Below the pieces are notes generated by a model. The model saw nothing but the letters and a program-made list of their open reading frames with translations, was not told the origin of the DNA and did no database searches. DNA of 64,000 nucleotides from an uncultured Muribaculum sp. (GTDB lineage: Bacteria > Bacteroidota > Bacteroidia > Bacteroidales > Muribaculaceae): positions 1 through 64,000 of the forward strand of contig CAJTSK010000001.1 of assembly GCA_910578835.1 (NCBI GenBank). The letters run 5' to 3'. Numbering within the stretch: position 1 is the stretch's first letter; each line of letters begins with the position of its first letter. A program made the position numbers and the translations under genes. Below, piece after piece: positions 16,973-25,685 of this stretch.

Positions 16973-18916
16973 ATGAGGAATATGTCGGGAAATGTATTGC
17001 GTCGCGCTGATCTGGGCTGTGCTGTAGGATTGCTTGCCGGGTTGCTGCTGTTTGCCGGATTGACGGCATGGTGGTATGTTTCTTTTATGGACTTTGCCGT
17101 GGCTTGGATGACGGCATGGATGGCGGCACTGGTGCTCGGCGTTACGGCTGTGACCGGATTGGTGGCATATGTCATTAAGCGATTGACCGGAAGGCGAGTT
17201 TTCATTGTCGGTGCGCTTATAGTGACATGGCTTTTTACCTCACGGTTTGACTTTCCGCGTATCGGGTGGGCGTTGGCGGCAGCCGGAGGCATACTCGGCA
17301 TTATTTATGCTGTGTGTTGGGGTATGCGCTGTCGTGTATGGCGTGTTCTGCCTGTGGTATTGACTGTCATGCTGGGAGCGGGTGCGTATCAGTGGCTTAA
17401 TTATGAGTCAGATGATTGCGGTGGAGCTTATGAGACTGATGACTGCCACGGAATCAATATAATGGAGTATGGCTATGACTATGATGCGAGGCGTGTCGAT
17501 GGCTCCGGCTATTTCTGTGTGGAACGGCGGCTCGACAAAATCGTGCGCGATAGGATATGGGGATTTGACAATTCCCGGCTGCCGTTGCGTGGCACGCTGT
17601 TTTACCCTGACAGCGGCAGTTTGCTTCCGCTTGTGGCGATAATTCATGGCAGTCATTATATGCTTGACCGCTCCGACCGCGGGTATGATTACCTCGCGGT
17701 ACGGCTTGCGCGCCGTGGCTATGCCGTGTTGTCGATTGATGAAAATTTTATCAACAAGAGTTTCACGGGTGGTTATGGCACTCACGATTATATCGGCAGG
17801 GGCTGGTTGCTGTTGAAAAATCTTGAATACCTCCGCGAGATTGCTTCTATGGCAGGGGCGGAGCTTACCGGAAAGATTGACTTTGACAACGTGGCGCTTA
17901 TAGGCCACTCGCGAGGAGGCGACGGCATAGCTGCCGCCACATGGCTCAACGGTTTGTCGCGTTCTCCGATGGGAAATGATGAAAAGTATGATTTCCGTTT
18001 CGGCATAAAAGGGGTGGTGGAGATAGCGCCTACCGGGTTGCTCACTCTTCCTGACGGGACTCCCTTTATATATAATAATGTGGATTACCTGCTTCTGCAC
18101 GGCGATAAAGATGGCGATGTGTCGTTTATGTATGGCATACGCAGATATAACAGTGCGGTTTTTACCGATTCGGCTTATCATGTGAAGGTGGCGGTGAATA
18201 TCGCCGGTGCAAACCATGGGCAATTCAATACTGTGTGGGGCGATGACGACCGCCAGCCCCCTGCTGCGTGGCTGCTCGACCATAGCGGCATGATGTCAGG
18301 TAAGGCTCAGCGCAAAGTGGCCGCAGCTTACATCAGTGCCTTCCTTGACACTTCGCTGAAAGGTGAATGCCGGTTGCCGGAAATGTTTGCGCCATCTGTC
18401 GGCTCAGGTGACAAAGTGCAGTGGATTGACACCTCGACAATCTGTATTGCTGATTTTGAGACTGATTCCGCCGCCGATGTGGTAGAGCTTAAGTTGCGCG
18501 ACCGCTCCGGGATGTCGCAATTCAACCACGGGATGAAAGTCGGGGCGGAGAAGGAGTATAGGCTGAGGCTTGACAGCTGTTTTGCCGTGCCACCGTGTCA
18601 TGATTTGGTGTTTTCGGCGTGTGGCGACACTGATTCACGTGTCGCGGTCATAGTTGCCGGCGGTAGCGGCATTGTCTGCTCCGACACTGTGGATGTCGTT
18701 GCTTCCTCCCCGGCTCGATTGTCGAAGTCGCCGCTCCTGCTGCCGATTCAAGGCGACAGGGAGCGGGAGCAGGTGATGCATACCTTCATGTTGCCGCTCT
18801 CAAGCGATGACATTGCCGGGGTCACAGATGTGAGATTTAGGGTGGTGTCACCCTCTGAGGGTAATGTCATCGTGGATAACATCGGTTTTAGACGGCATTT
18901 TGAGGCAAGAAAGTGA
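16973..18916 (+). CDS. membrane-anchored alpha/beta hydrolase
   Basis: About 647 residues from ATG 16973; ATG 16982 (MSGNVLRRAD) is also possible. Four hydrophobic segments occupy roughly residues 15-135, followed by an extracytoplasmic alpha/beta hydrolase domain. The core strand reads LPLVAIIHGSHYM, the nucleophile elbow is GHSRGGD near residue 307, LLLHGDKDGDV supplies the acid region, and ANHGQFN the histidine, so the triad is complete. The last 180 residues are a beta-rich domain of unknown role. A dienelactone hydrolase or acetyl-xylan-esterase-like activity is conceivable, but the substrate cannot be read. It is transcribed away from the neighbouring secreted-protein gene; no clear promoter was found. 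Confidence 0.75.
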   Translation: MRNMSGNVLRRADLGCAVGLLAGLLLFAGLTAWWYVSFMDFAVAWMTAWMAALVLGVTAVTGLVAYVIKRLTGRRVFIVGALIVTWLFTSRFDFPRIGWALAAAGGILGIIYAVCWGMRCRVWRVLPVVLTVMLGAGAYQWLNYESDDCGGAYETDDCHGINIMEYGYDYDARRVDGSGYFCVERRLDKIVRDRIWGFDNSRLPLRGTLFYPDSGSLLPLVAIIHGSHYMLDRSDRGYDYLAVRLARRGYAVLSIDENFINKSFTGGYGTHDYIGRGWLLLKNLEYLREIASMAGAELTGKIDFDNVALIGHSRGGDGIAAATWLNGLSRSPMGNDEKYDFRFGIKGVVEIAPTGLLTLPDGTPFIYNNVDYLLLHGDKDGDVSFMYGIRRYNSAVFTDSAYHVKVAVNIAGANHGQFNTVWGDDDRQPPAAWLLDHSGMMSGKAQRKVAAAYISAFLDTSLKGECRLPEMFAPSVGSGDKVQWIDTSTICIADFETDSAADVVELKLRDRSGMSQFNHGMKVGAEKEYRLRLDSCFAVPPCHDLVFSACGDTDSRVAVIVAGGSGIVCSDTVDVVASSPARLSKSPLLLPIQGDREREQVMHTFMLPLSSDDIAGVTDVRFRVVSPSEGNVIVDNIGFRRHFEARK

Positions 18917-18963
18917 GATTTATGGAAAATTTTCCATAATTAGCCACATTTTTCTTGCGTTTT

Positions 18964-18995
18964 GTTGACCTGACTTAATAAAATCACTAAATTTG
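18964..18995 (+). promoter_or_regulatory. serC-serA promoter
   Basis: GTTG (18964-18967), 20 bases, TAAATTTG (18988-18995). The -7 box is exact. The leader to the serC ATG at 19024 is about 20 bases. Confidence 0.65.
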
Positions 18996-19023
18996 CAGAT
19001 ATAACCATTTAACACGTTATAAG

Positions 19024-20091
19024 ATGAAAAAGCATAATTTTTATGCCGGTCCCTCGATTCTTAGTGAATACACAATTAAGAATACAGCCGAAGCTATCAA
19101 AGACTTCGCCGGTACCGGATTGTCAATTCTTGAAATCTCTCACCGTAGCAAGGAGTTCACGGCAGTAATCGAGGAGGCTCAACAGCTTATAAAGGAGTTG
19201 CTTGAGGTGCCCGAAGGTTACCATGTGCTATTTCTTGGAGGTGGTGCCTCGATGCAGTTCTGCATGGTGCCTTACAACCTTTTGAAGAAAAAAGCCGCTT
19301 ATCTTGACACCGGTACATGGGCCAACAACGCTATCAAGGAGGCAAAGCTCTTTGGCGAGGTTGATGTAGTGGCTTCAAGCAAGGACAAGAATTATACTTT
19401 TATCCCGAAGGGCTATACCGTGCCTGAGGATGCCGACTACTTCCACTTCACTACCAACAACACTATTTATGGTACAGAGATGCGTTATGACCCCGATGTG
19501 AAGGTGCCTTTGGTTGCCGACATGTCAAGCGACATTTTCTCTCGTCCGGTGGATGTGTCTAAATATGATGTCATCTATGCAGGTGCGCAGAAGAATCTTG
19601 CTCCTGCCGGTGTGACTATCGCTATCGTAAAGGAGTCGGCTCTCGGCAATGTAGACCGCGCTATTCCTACAATGCTTGACTATCGCACCCACATCAAGAA
19701 GGGTTCGATGTTCAATACCCCCCCGGTGCTTCCTATCTACTCTGCACTCCAGACCCTGAAATATTACAAGGAGCTTGGCGGTATCAAGGAGATGGAGCGT
19801 CGCGACCTTGCCAAGGCTGAATTGCTTTACGAGGCAATCGATTCAAGCAAGATGTTTGTGGGCACAGTGGCTCCTGAAGACCGTTCAATCATGAACGTAT
19901 GCTTCGTCATGAAGCCTGAATATGACGGTCTTGACAAAGAGTTTATCGACTTTGCGTCGACCAAGGGTATTGTCGGCATAAAGGGTCACCGCTCGGTAGG
20001 CGGTTTCCGTGCATCGCTTTACAACGCGCTTCCTATCGAGAGCGTGAAGGTGCTTGTGGAGGCAATGAAAGAATTTGAAAAGAAACACTAA
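19024..20091 (+). CDS. serC: phosphoserine aminotransferase
   Basis: 355 residues, full length. SerC converts 3-phosphohydroxypyruvate and glutamate to phosphoserine and 2-oxoglutarate; it can also act in PLP synthesis. It is a class V PLP aminotransferase: HNFYAGPSILSEYT at the start (substrate and dimer region), FLGGGASMQFCMVPYNLL for the PLP phosphate pocket, and AGAQKNLAPAG with the PLP lysine. The C-terminus has GHRSVGGFRASLYNA, the conserved arginine segment. Base usage is regular and the gene looks highly expressed. serA follows after 14 bases. Confidence 0.97.
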   Translation: MKKHNFYAGPSILSEYTIKNTAEAIKDFAGTGLSILEISHRSKEFTAVIEEAQQLIKELLEVPEGYHVLFLGGGASMQFCMVPYNLLKKKAAYLDTGTWANNAIKEAKLFGEVDVVASSKDKNYTFIPKGYTVPEDADYFHFTTNNTIYGTEMRYDPDVKVPLVADMSSDIFSRPVDVSKYDVIYAGAQKNLAPAGVTIAIVKESALGNVDRAIPTMLDYRTHIKKGSMFNTPPVLPIYSALQTLKYYKELGGIKEMERRDLAKAELLYEAIDSSKMFVGTVAPEDRSIMNVCFVMKPEYDGLDKEFIDFASTKGIVGIKGHRSVGGFRASLYNALPIESVKVLVEAMKEFEKKH

Positions 20092-20105
20092 TAATATTTC
20101 AAGCT

Positions 20106-21026
20106 ATGAAAGTATTGGTAGCTACCGAAAAACCGTTTGCGACAGTTGCCGTCGACGGTATCCGCAAAGTCGTTGAAGACGCGGGTTATGAACTTGAACT
20201 GCTTGAAAAGTATTCGGCAAAGTCAGAGCTGCTTGCTGCTGTGGCTGATGCCGACGCTCTCATCATTCGCAGCGACGTGATTGACGCTGAGGTGTTTGAT
20301 GCCGCTAAAAATCTTAAGATTGTAGTGCGCGCCGGAGCCGGTTACGATAATGTGGACCTCGCTTCTGCAACCGCTCACAATGTAGTGGTTGAAAATACCC
20401 CCGGTCAGAATTCCAACGCTGTCGCCGAGCTCGTGTTCGGAATGGCTGTAATGGCAGTACGTAACAATTATAACGGTACATCCGGTACAGAGCTTAAGGG
20501 CAAGCGTCTCGGTCTTCAGGCTTACGGTCAGGTAGGTCGTAATGTAGCGCGTATCGCCAATGGCTTTGGCATGGAGGTGTCGGCATTTGACCCCTATTGC
20601 CCTGATGAAGTAATGACCAATGACGGTGTTAAGCCCGTTCACTCGGTTGACGACCTCTATTCAGGCAACGATGTGGTGTCAATCCATATTCCCGCCACTC
20701 CGGAGACACGTAAGAGCATCGGATATTTCAACCTTACCAATATGCCGCTTGGTGGCGTGGTGGTCAATACCGCCCGTAAGGAGGTGATTGACGAAGACGG
20801 GTTGGCTAAGGCTCTGCGTGAGCGTCCCGACCTTAAGTATGTTGCCGATGTGAAGCCCGACAATGCAGAGGCTTTGAAAGAAGAGTTTGGCGCACGCGTA
20901 TTCTTTACTCCTAAAAAGATGGGTGCCCAGACTTCGGAAGCAAATATCAACGCAGGTATTGCTGCCGCCAATCAGGTAGTGGCTTATCTCCGCGACGGAA
21001 TCAACAAATTCCAGGTCAACAAATAA
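20106..21026 (+). CDS. serA: D-3-phosphoglycerate dehydrogenase, short lysine-type
   Basis: 306 residues, the short form with no C-terminal ACT regulatory domain. It oxidises 3-phosphoglycerate with NAD to start serine synthesis. The N-terminal substrate domain is followed by the Rossmann fold (GLQAYGQVGRNVARIANGFG, then the acidic residue in AFDPYCP). The catalytic arginine is in VVNTARKEVIDEDG. The usual histidine of the Glu-His dyad is replaced: the block reads FTPKKMGAQTSEAN where most family members have TPHxG. A lysine-type branch of this enzyme is known, so it is probably active. Without ACT, serine feedback may be weak. Confidence 0.93.
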   Translation: MKVLVATEKPFATVAVDGIRKVVEDAGYELELLEKYSAKSELLAAVADADALIIRSDVIDAEVFDAAKNLKIVVRAGAGYDNVDLASATAHNVVVENTPGQNSNAVAELVFGMAVMAVRNNYNGTSGTELKGKRLGLQAYGQVGRNVARIANGFGMEVSAFDPYCPDEVMTNDGVKPVHSVDDLYSGNDVVSIHIPATPETRKSIGYFNLTNMPLGGVVVNTARKEVIDEDGLAKALRERPDLKYVADVKPDNAEALKEEFGARVFFTPKKMGAQTSEANINAGIAAANQVVAYLRDGINKFQVNK

Positions 21027-21045
21027 TCGTTGACCTCACAATAAC

Positions 21046-21080
21046 AAGCGGGTGTATCGAACCTTTCGATACACCCGCTT
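21046..21080. terminator. long perfect hairpin after serA
   Basis: A 16-base stem, 21046-21061 with 21065-21080 (AAGCGGGTGTATCGAA and its complement) and a three-base loop. No T-run follows on the plus strand, so it may act with the second hairpin at 21101-21130 or as an RNA-stabilising end. Confidence 0.65.
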
Positions 21081-21100
21081 CATTATGTAAATATGGTAAA

Positions 21101-21135
21101 GAGGTGTATCGGTTGGTACCGGTACACCTCTTTTT
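21101..21135. terminator. bidirectional terminator between serA and ompA-like gene
   Basis: GAGGTGTA (21101-21108) pairs with TACACCTC (21123-21130), with further pairing inside, followed by TTTTT at 21131-21135 for the plus strand. On the minus strand, downstream of the ompA-like stop at 21156, it is also followed by a T-rich stretch. Confidence 0.75.
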
Positions 21136-21155
21136 AGCTTTTATTGGGAGTCGGG

Positions 21156-22001
21156 TTAGTTGGCGTTGTCTGTTTCGGGAGCTTTGTCGATCAGGTCAAG
21201 GAACTCATCGAGTTTCGGGGTGATGATGATTTCTGTACGGCGGTTACGCTGACGGCCTACCTCGCTGTCATTGTCGGCAATCGGGTTGTATTCGCCACGA
21301 CCGGCTGCTGAGAGACGCTTGGGGTTGATGTCGAAATCATTCTGGAGTACCTGGACAACTGAAGACGCACGCAAGGTCGAGAGGTCCCAGTTGTTGCGGA
21401 TGTTAGTTCGGCTGATTGGTACATTGTCGGTATTTCCTTCTACAAGCACGTCATAGTTGTTATAGTCCTTGATAATCTTGGCAATCTTGCTGAGGGTCTC
21501 CATCGCGCGTGAGCTGACTTCGTAGCTGCCTGTCTTAAACAGCATGTTGTCGGCAAGTGAGATGTAGACTACGCCTTTCAACACCTTCACATCGACATCT
21601 TTCAGCTCGTCGGTGCTGAGTGAGCGGGTAAGCTTGTTGGTAAGGGCGATGTTGAGAGAGTCGCTCTTTGACTTTGCGTCTACGAGCTGCTTGATGTATT
21701 TGTTTGACGCGTTGATTTCGTCAACCAGTTTGGCTATGTTTACGTTGCCCTGCGCGTTTTGGTCCATACTCTTGTCAAGAGTGCTTTTCAGCTCGGCAAG
21801 TCCGGCGCGTAGCTGTTCATTGTTTTTTTGGGCTGCATCAAGCTGGTGCTGGAGATTTTCTCCGTTTGCCTCACACTTGATAAGGCTTTCGCGGGTCGAC
21901 ATGTAGTCGCCCTGAAGCTGCTGATACTTCTTGTTGGTAACACAACCGGTCGTCATCAAGCCACATAGACCGACAACGATGAGCATACTTTTAATTTTCA
22001 T
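21156..22001 (-). CDS. OmpA-family lipoprotein
   Basis: 281 residues from ATG 22001 (MKIKSMLIVVG); the longer open frame to 22118 covers the promoter. A lipobox MTTGC at about residue 19 follows a hydrophobic core. Residues about 25-125 are a heptad-rich coiled coil (QLQGDYMSTRESLIKCEA and following). The C-terminal OmpA domain has the peptidoglycan-binding pattern: EGNTDNVPIS, NWDLSTLRASSVV, GRGEYNPIADN and RNRRTEIII. It should tether the outer membrane to peptidoglycan. Its leader contains a small hairpin (CGCGTT-AAAA-AACGCG, 22030-22045). Confidence 0.9.
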   Translation of the reverse strand: MKIKSMLIVVGLCGLMTTGCVTNKKYQQLQGDYMSTRESLIKCEANGENLQHQLDAAQKNNEQLRAGLAELKSTLDKSMDQNAQGNVNIAKLVDEINASNKYIKQLVDAKSKSDSLNIALTNKLTRSLSTDELKDVDVKVLKGVVYISLADNMLFKTGSYEVSSRAMETLSKIAKIIKDYNNYDVLVEGNTDNVPISRTNIRNNWDLSTLRASSVVQVLQNDFDINPKRLSAAGRGEYNPIADNDSEVGRQRNRRTEIIITPKLDEFLDLIDKAPETDNAN

Positions 22002-22045
22002 GAGTTTCTTCTTTTTAGTATGTATTCTCGCGTTAAAAAACGCGG

Positions 22046-22077
22046 CAAATATAATTATGTTTTTGTGTTTTAACAAA
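22046..22077 (-). promoter_or_regulatory. promoter of the OmpA-like gene
   Basis: Minus strand TTTG (22074-22077), 20 bases, TATATTTG (22046-22053), both exact. A 6-bp hairpin at 22030-22045 lies right at the expected transcript start and may stabilise the mRNA 5' end. Confidence 0.7.
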
Positions 22078-22173
22078 TTATTATGCACTTTAGTTGCCGT
22101 TTTTGCGCTGCGCGGCATCTGGTAGCCATATAATAAAGGGGTGTATAATCGCGTTACTTTATATGTTCATCTG

Positions 22174-23565
22174 ATGAAAAAATCCATGATTAGATTATTG
22201 CGCTATATAGTATTATGTGTATTGCCGGCGATGGCGATGACCGGATGTATTGAAGACGGGTTTACCACTTCGCCCTCCGACCAGCCGGTATATTCTGTCG
22301 ATACCCTGAAAATTGGCACTGTGTTTACCGCCGAGGGTACACCTACGCGCAGCTTTAAGGTGTATAATCGCCACGACAAGGGTTTGAGCATAAGTAAAAT
22401 ATCGTTTCGAGACCCGGCGATGGAGTCGATATTCAGGCTTAATGTCGACGGAGTGTCGGGCACAAGCTTTGACAATGTTGAAATCAGGGCAAACGATTCG
22501 ATATTCGTGCTCGTAGAGGCTACATTGCCTGAATCGGGCACCGATCTGCCGGTAGAGATAAATGCCGGTCTTGACTTCGTGACCAATGGTGTCACGTCAA
22601 CCGTAGTGCTCAACGCTTTCGGGCAGGATGTCACCCGCCTTGAAGCTTTCACCGTTGCTGCCGACATGTCGCTTTCAGGCGATAAGCCTTATCAGATCTA
22701 CGATAGCCTTGTAGTGGCTGAAGGGGTGACTCTTACCCTTGATGCAGGCACGACACTCTATTTTCACGACAAGGCGGAGCTTGTGGTCCACGGCACATTG
22801 ATTTCCAACGGCACTGCTGACCGTAAAGTCAATATGACCGGTGACCGTTTCGGACAGGTTGTCGGCAGGATTCCTTACGAAATAATGTCGGGACAATGGG
22901 GCGGAGTCTATTTTTATGGCTCTACAACCAATAACAGGCTGTCACATACCTCGATACGCAACAGCGTCTATGGCGTGTACATTGACTCGGTGAGCGTGGA
23001 TGCGGTCAACCCGGTGTTGACGCTCGTCAACTGCCAACTGCGCAATTCTGCAGGAGCTGTCCTGGTGGCGAATTATGCGCCCGTCACAGCTGTGGGCTGT
23101 GAATTTGCCGAGGCTGCGCGCGGTGTGGTGTATGTCAATGAAGGCACACACCGCTTTAATCATTGTACATTTTCCAACAATTACCTGTTTTCTGCAATCT
23201 CCGGTCCTATGCTCTATCTTGACGGAGAGAATGTAAGCGCCGATATCTCTAACTCGATTCTTTACGGCATGGGAGGCGAGGTGCTTCCCTCTGACCTGGT
23301 TGAAAAACCGGTGTATTTCCGCAATTGTCTTTTTGCGGCGGCAGGCACCGATGACGATAACTTCATCAACACGATATGGGACGCCGACCCTCTGTTTTAT
23401 ACCGTCAGGGAAGATTATTATTTTGACTATCGTCTTCGGGAAGGCTCTCCGGCGATAGGACGTGGCGACCCGTCTTTGACGATGCCTGAAGCGTCGGTCG
23501 ACATGCAGGGTATGGCGCGAGGCAATACTCCCGATGTCGGGGCGTATGTTTTCTCCCGTGAGTGA
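22174..23565 (+). CDS. beta-helix lipoprotein (right-handed parallel repeat)
   Basis: 463 residues from ATG 22174 (MKKSMIRLLRYI); a GTG at 22141 in frame is unlikely. Lipobox MTGC near residue 25. An N-terminal Ig-like/DUF1573-resembling half (KIGTVFTAEGTPTRSFKVYNR) is followed by a C-terminal right-handed parallel beta-helix with repeated turns: VVAEGVTLTLDAGTTLYF, WGGVYFYGSTTNNRLSHTSI and IDSVSVDAVNPVLTLVNCQL. It ends with the polymorphic-outer-membrane style closing motif GSPAIGRGDPSL and NTPDVGAYVFS. Such proteins are surface-located, and some bind or cut polysaccharides. No lyase residues could be picked out. The next gene starts 38 bases downstream. Confidence 0.8.
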   Translation: MKKSMIRLLRYIVLCVLPAMAMTGCIEDGFTTSPSDQPVYSVDTLKIGTVFTAEGTPTRSFKVYNRHDKGLSISKISFRDPAMESIFRLNVDGVSGTSFDNVEIRANDSIFVLVEATLPESGTDLPVEINAGLDFVTNGVTSTVVLNAFGQDVTRLEAFTVAADMSLSGDKPYQIYDSLVVAEGVTLTLDAGTTLYFHDKAELVVHGTLISNGTADRKVNMTGDRFGQVVGRIPYEIMSGQWGGVYFYGSTTNNRLSHTSIRNSVYGVYIDSVSVDAVNPVLTLVNCQLRNSAGAVLVANYAPVTAVGCEFAEAARGVVYVNEGTHRFNHCTFSNNYLFSAISGPMLYLDGENVSADISNSILYGMGGEVLPSDLVEKPVYFRNCLFAAAGTDDDNFINTIWDADPLFYTVREDYYFDYRLREGSPAIGRGDPSLTMPEASVDMQGMARGNTPDVGAYVFSRE

Positions 23566-23589
23566 CTCTGATAATTCGTTTTTATTTTA

Positions 23590-23597
23590 TACCTTTG
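23590..23597 (+). promoter_or_regulatory. possible promoter -7 box just before the DUF4199 gene
   Basis: TACCTTTG matches TAnnTTTG. The upstream box is TCTG at 23567-23570, spacing 19, one base off consensus. It ends only six bases before the ATG at 23604, so a transcript from it would be leaderless or nearly so. Confidence 0.4.
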
Positions 23598-23603
23598 CAG
23601 CAT

Positions 23604-24152
23604 ATGAGCAGTGTACAGTCGACAAACCAATCGCCCTATAGCCGCGGCGCCTCTTTTGGCGTTATTTTCGGCGCGTATCTCAGCCTGTTGTTTTTTGCGA
23701 TAGCTTATTCGCTGACAGTGCCTGTGTTGAGCCTGCTGTCGCTGTTGTTGATGGCAGGTGTGCCTGTGGTCATCTATGTCATGCTTCGTAAAAGTTATAT
23801 CGCCGATTATGGAAAGACTATATTCTCGTCGCTCTGGATGGAGGGCATAGCAATATTCTTTTTCGGCGGATTGATAGCGTCTCTTGTCGCGGTGGCGTAT
23901 ATGACATGGATTAATCCCGGCTATCTTTACGGGCAGGTCGACATGATGATTGAGCTTTATGACAACGCCGACTGGGAGCGCGGAAAAGAGCTTTCCGCTA
24001 TGCTCGTCAGGGCAAAAGAGCAGCATCTCATACCTACCCCGATTAATCTTGCTGTAGATATGCTGTGGCTTATCGTATTTTCCGGCTCGATATTGTCGAT
24101 GCTGATGTCACTGCTTGTACAGGCAAGAGGTTACGGTAAAAAAACGAGTTAA
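23604..24152 (+). CDS. DUF4199 membrane protein
   Basis: 182 residues from ATG 23604 (MSSVQSTNQSPYSRGA); the open frame begins upstream inside the previous gene. Four membrane helices are visible, at about residues 18-38, 42-60, 75-105 and 150-172, with a conserved-looking loop containing YDNADWERGKELS. DUF4199 proteins are Bacteroidota membrane proteins of unknown role, very often located directly upstream of a glycosyltransferase 2 gene, as here (gap 14 bases). It is the first gene of a five-gene run to 27111. Confidence 0.8.
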   Translation: MSSVQSTNQSPYSRGASFGVIFGAYLSLLFFAIAYSLTVPVLSLLSLLLMAGVPVVIYVMLRKSYIADYGKTIFSSLWMEGIAIFFFGGLIASLVAVAYMTWINPGYLYGQVDMMIELYDNADWERGKELSAMLVRAKEQHLIPTPINLAVDMLWLIVFSGSILSMLMSLLVQARGYGKKTS

Positions 24153-24166
24153 CTAACAAATTTTCA

Positions 24167-25138
24167 ATGGATATATCAGTCGTAGTTCCATTATACAATG
24201 AGGCGGAGTCGCTTCCCGAGCTTGAAAGCTGGATAGCGAGAGTAATGAAGGAAAACGGATTTTCTTACGAGATAATCTTTGTCAACGACGGCTCTACCGA
24301 CGATTCATGGAATGTGATTTCGCGTCTGAAAGAGCATAATCCCAATGTGAGGGGAGTGAGCTTCAGGCGCAATTATGGCAAGTCGCCGGCTCTGAACACC
24401 GGTTTTGCGCGTGCTCAGGGCGACGTGGTGATTACAATGGATGCCGACCTCCAGGATAGTCCCGATGAAATACCCGAACTTTACCGCATGATAACCGAGG
24501 AGCGATATGACCTCGTGTCGGGATGGAAACAGAAGCGTTATGACCCGCTGTCAAAGACTATCCCCACAAAGCTGTTTAACGCGACTGCGCGCAAGGTGAG
24601 CGGTATTCATAATCTTCACGATTTCAATTGCGGGCTTAAGGCTTACCGCAACAAGGTTGTGAAGCATATCGAGGTGTATGGCGACATGCACCGCTATATA
24701 CCTTATCTTGCTAAAAATGCCGGGTTTAACCGCATAGGGGAGAAGGTAGTGCATCATCAGGCACGCAAATATGGCACTACAAAGTTTGGTCTTGACCGTT
24801 TTGTCAACGGCTATCTTGACTTGGGCACACTGTGGTTTACTTCGCGATTCGGCGTGAAACCCATGCACTTTTTCGGTCTGCTTGGCAGCCTTATGTTTTT
24901 CCTGGGTCTCATAGCCGTGGCAATTGTCGGTTTTGGAAAGCTTTACAATATGCACCATGGATTGCCATATATCCTTGTGACTGATTCGCCCTATTTCTAT
25001 CTTTCGCTTACACTTATGCTGCTCGGTTCACAGATGTTTCTTGCCGGATTTATCGGGGAACTGATTGTGAGAAATTCCGACAGGCGCAACGAATATGAAA
25101 TCGAAGAGGAGATAGGGGCTTGCTCTTCTGAAAAATAA
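24167..25138 (+). CDS. glycosyltransferase family 2 with membrane anchor (DPM1/GtrB-like)
   Basis: 323 residues. The GT2 catalytic domain occupies residues 1-225: ISVVVPLYNEAESLPELE, IIFVNDGSTDDSW, FRRNYGKSPALNTGF, the metal-binding VITMDADLQDSP, and HDFNCGLKAYR. Two transmembrane helices follow (about residues 235-262 and 275-300), the arrangement of polyprenyl-phosphate sugar transferases such as GtrB and DPM1. It probably loads a sugar onto undecaprenyl phosphate on the cytoplasmic face for later envelope glycan modification; the sugar is unknown. It follows DUF4199 by 14 bases and precedes the nitroreductase by 16. Confidence 0.9.
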   Translation: MDISVVVPLYNEAESLPELESWIARVMKENGFSYEIIFVNDGSTDDSWNVISRLKEHNPNVRGVSFRRNYGKSPALNTGFARAQGDVVITMDADLQDSPDEIPELYRMITEERYDLVSGWKQKRYDPLSKTIPTKLFNATARKVSGIHNLHDFNCGLKAYRNKVVKHIEVYGDMHRYIPYLAKNAGFNRIGEKVVHHQARKYGTTKFGLDRFVNGYLDLGTLWFTSRFGVKPMHFFGLLGSLMFFLGLIAVAIVGFGKLYNMHHGLPYILVTDSPYFYLSLTLMLLGSQMFLAGFIGELIVRNSDRRNEYEIEEEIGACSSEK

Positions 25139-25154
25139 ATGAAATTAACTTGAT

Positions 25155-25685
25155 ATGGAACAATATCCTCATTTCTATACACTTTCGGAACGCCGCTACT
25201 CATGTCGCGGTTATTCCGACCGTCCTGTGACCCGCGACTTGATAATGGCTACGATTGATGCTGTGCGCCTTGCTCCCTCAGCTTGCAACAGGCAGCCATG
25301 GAAGTTTCTGGTGATTGACACTCCGGAGCTGCGTCATGCCATACAGAAGAGCTATGACCGGGAGTGGTTTAACTCGGCTCCTGTTTATGTGGTGGCTCTC
25401 GGTCTACATGACGAGGCGTGGCATCGCCCTTTTGACGGCAAGGACCATACGGATGTCGATGTGTCGATTGCTGTGGAGCATTTCTGTCTTGCCGCCACTA
25501 CGCTCGGGCTTGGCACTTGCTGGGTGTGCAACTTTGACCCTGCCGTACTTGTAGAGGCGCTTTCTCTGCCCGAAGGGGTTGAGCCTATTGCCATAATTCC
25601 TGTGGGATACCCGCTGGACGGCGAGGCAATCCCGGTAAAAAAACGTAAGGCTCTTGATGAGATTGTAAAATGGGGAAAATATTAA
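25155..25685 (+). CDS. nitroreductase-family flavoprotein
   Basis: 176 residues. Start MEQYPHFYTLSERRYSCRGY carries the family's RRSxRxY-like FMN phosphate-binding motif, followed by AVRLAPSACNRQPWKFLV, the second FMN contact. Near the C-terminus LGTCWVCNFDP and IIPVGYP match the closing FMN motif. Such enzymes use NAD(P)H and FMN to reduce quinones or nitro compounds; the natural substrate is unknown. It overlaps the next gene by 16 bases, so it is in the same operon. Start codon chosen because it directly precedes the motif. Confidence 0.9.
   Translation: MEQYPHFYTLSERRYSCRGYSDRPVTRDLIMATIDAVRLAPSACNRQPWKFLVIDTPELRHAIQKSYDREWFNSAPVYVVALGLHDEAWHRPFDGKDHTDVDVSIAVEHFCLAATTLGLGTCWVCNFDPAVLVEALSLPEGVEPIAIIPVGYPLDGEAIPVKKRKALDEIVKWGKY

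Noticed and set aside
17408..18283. Minus-strand open frame of 291 codons
   Set aside because: It lies fully opposite the alpha/beta hydrolase gene, whose sense frame has the GHSRGG elbow and complete triad; the antisense frame has no motif.
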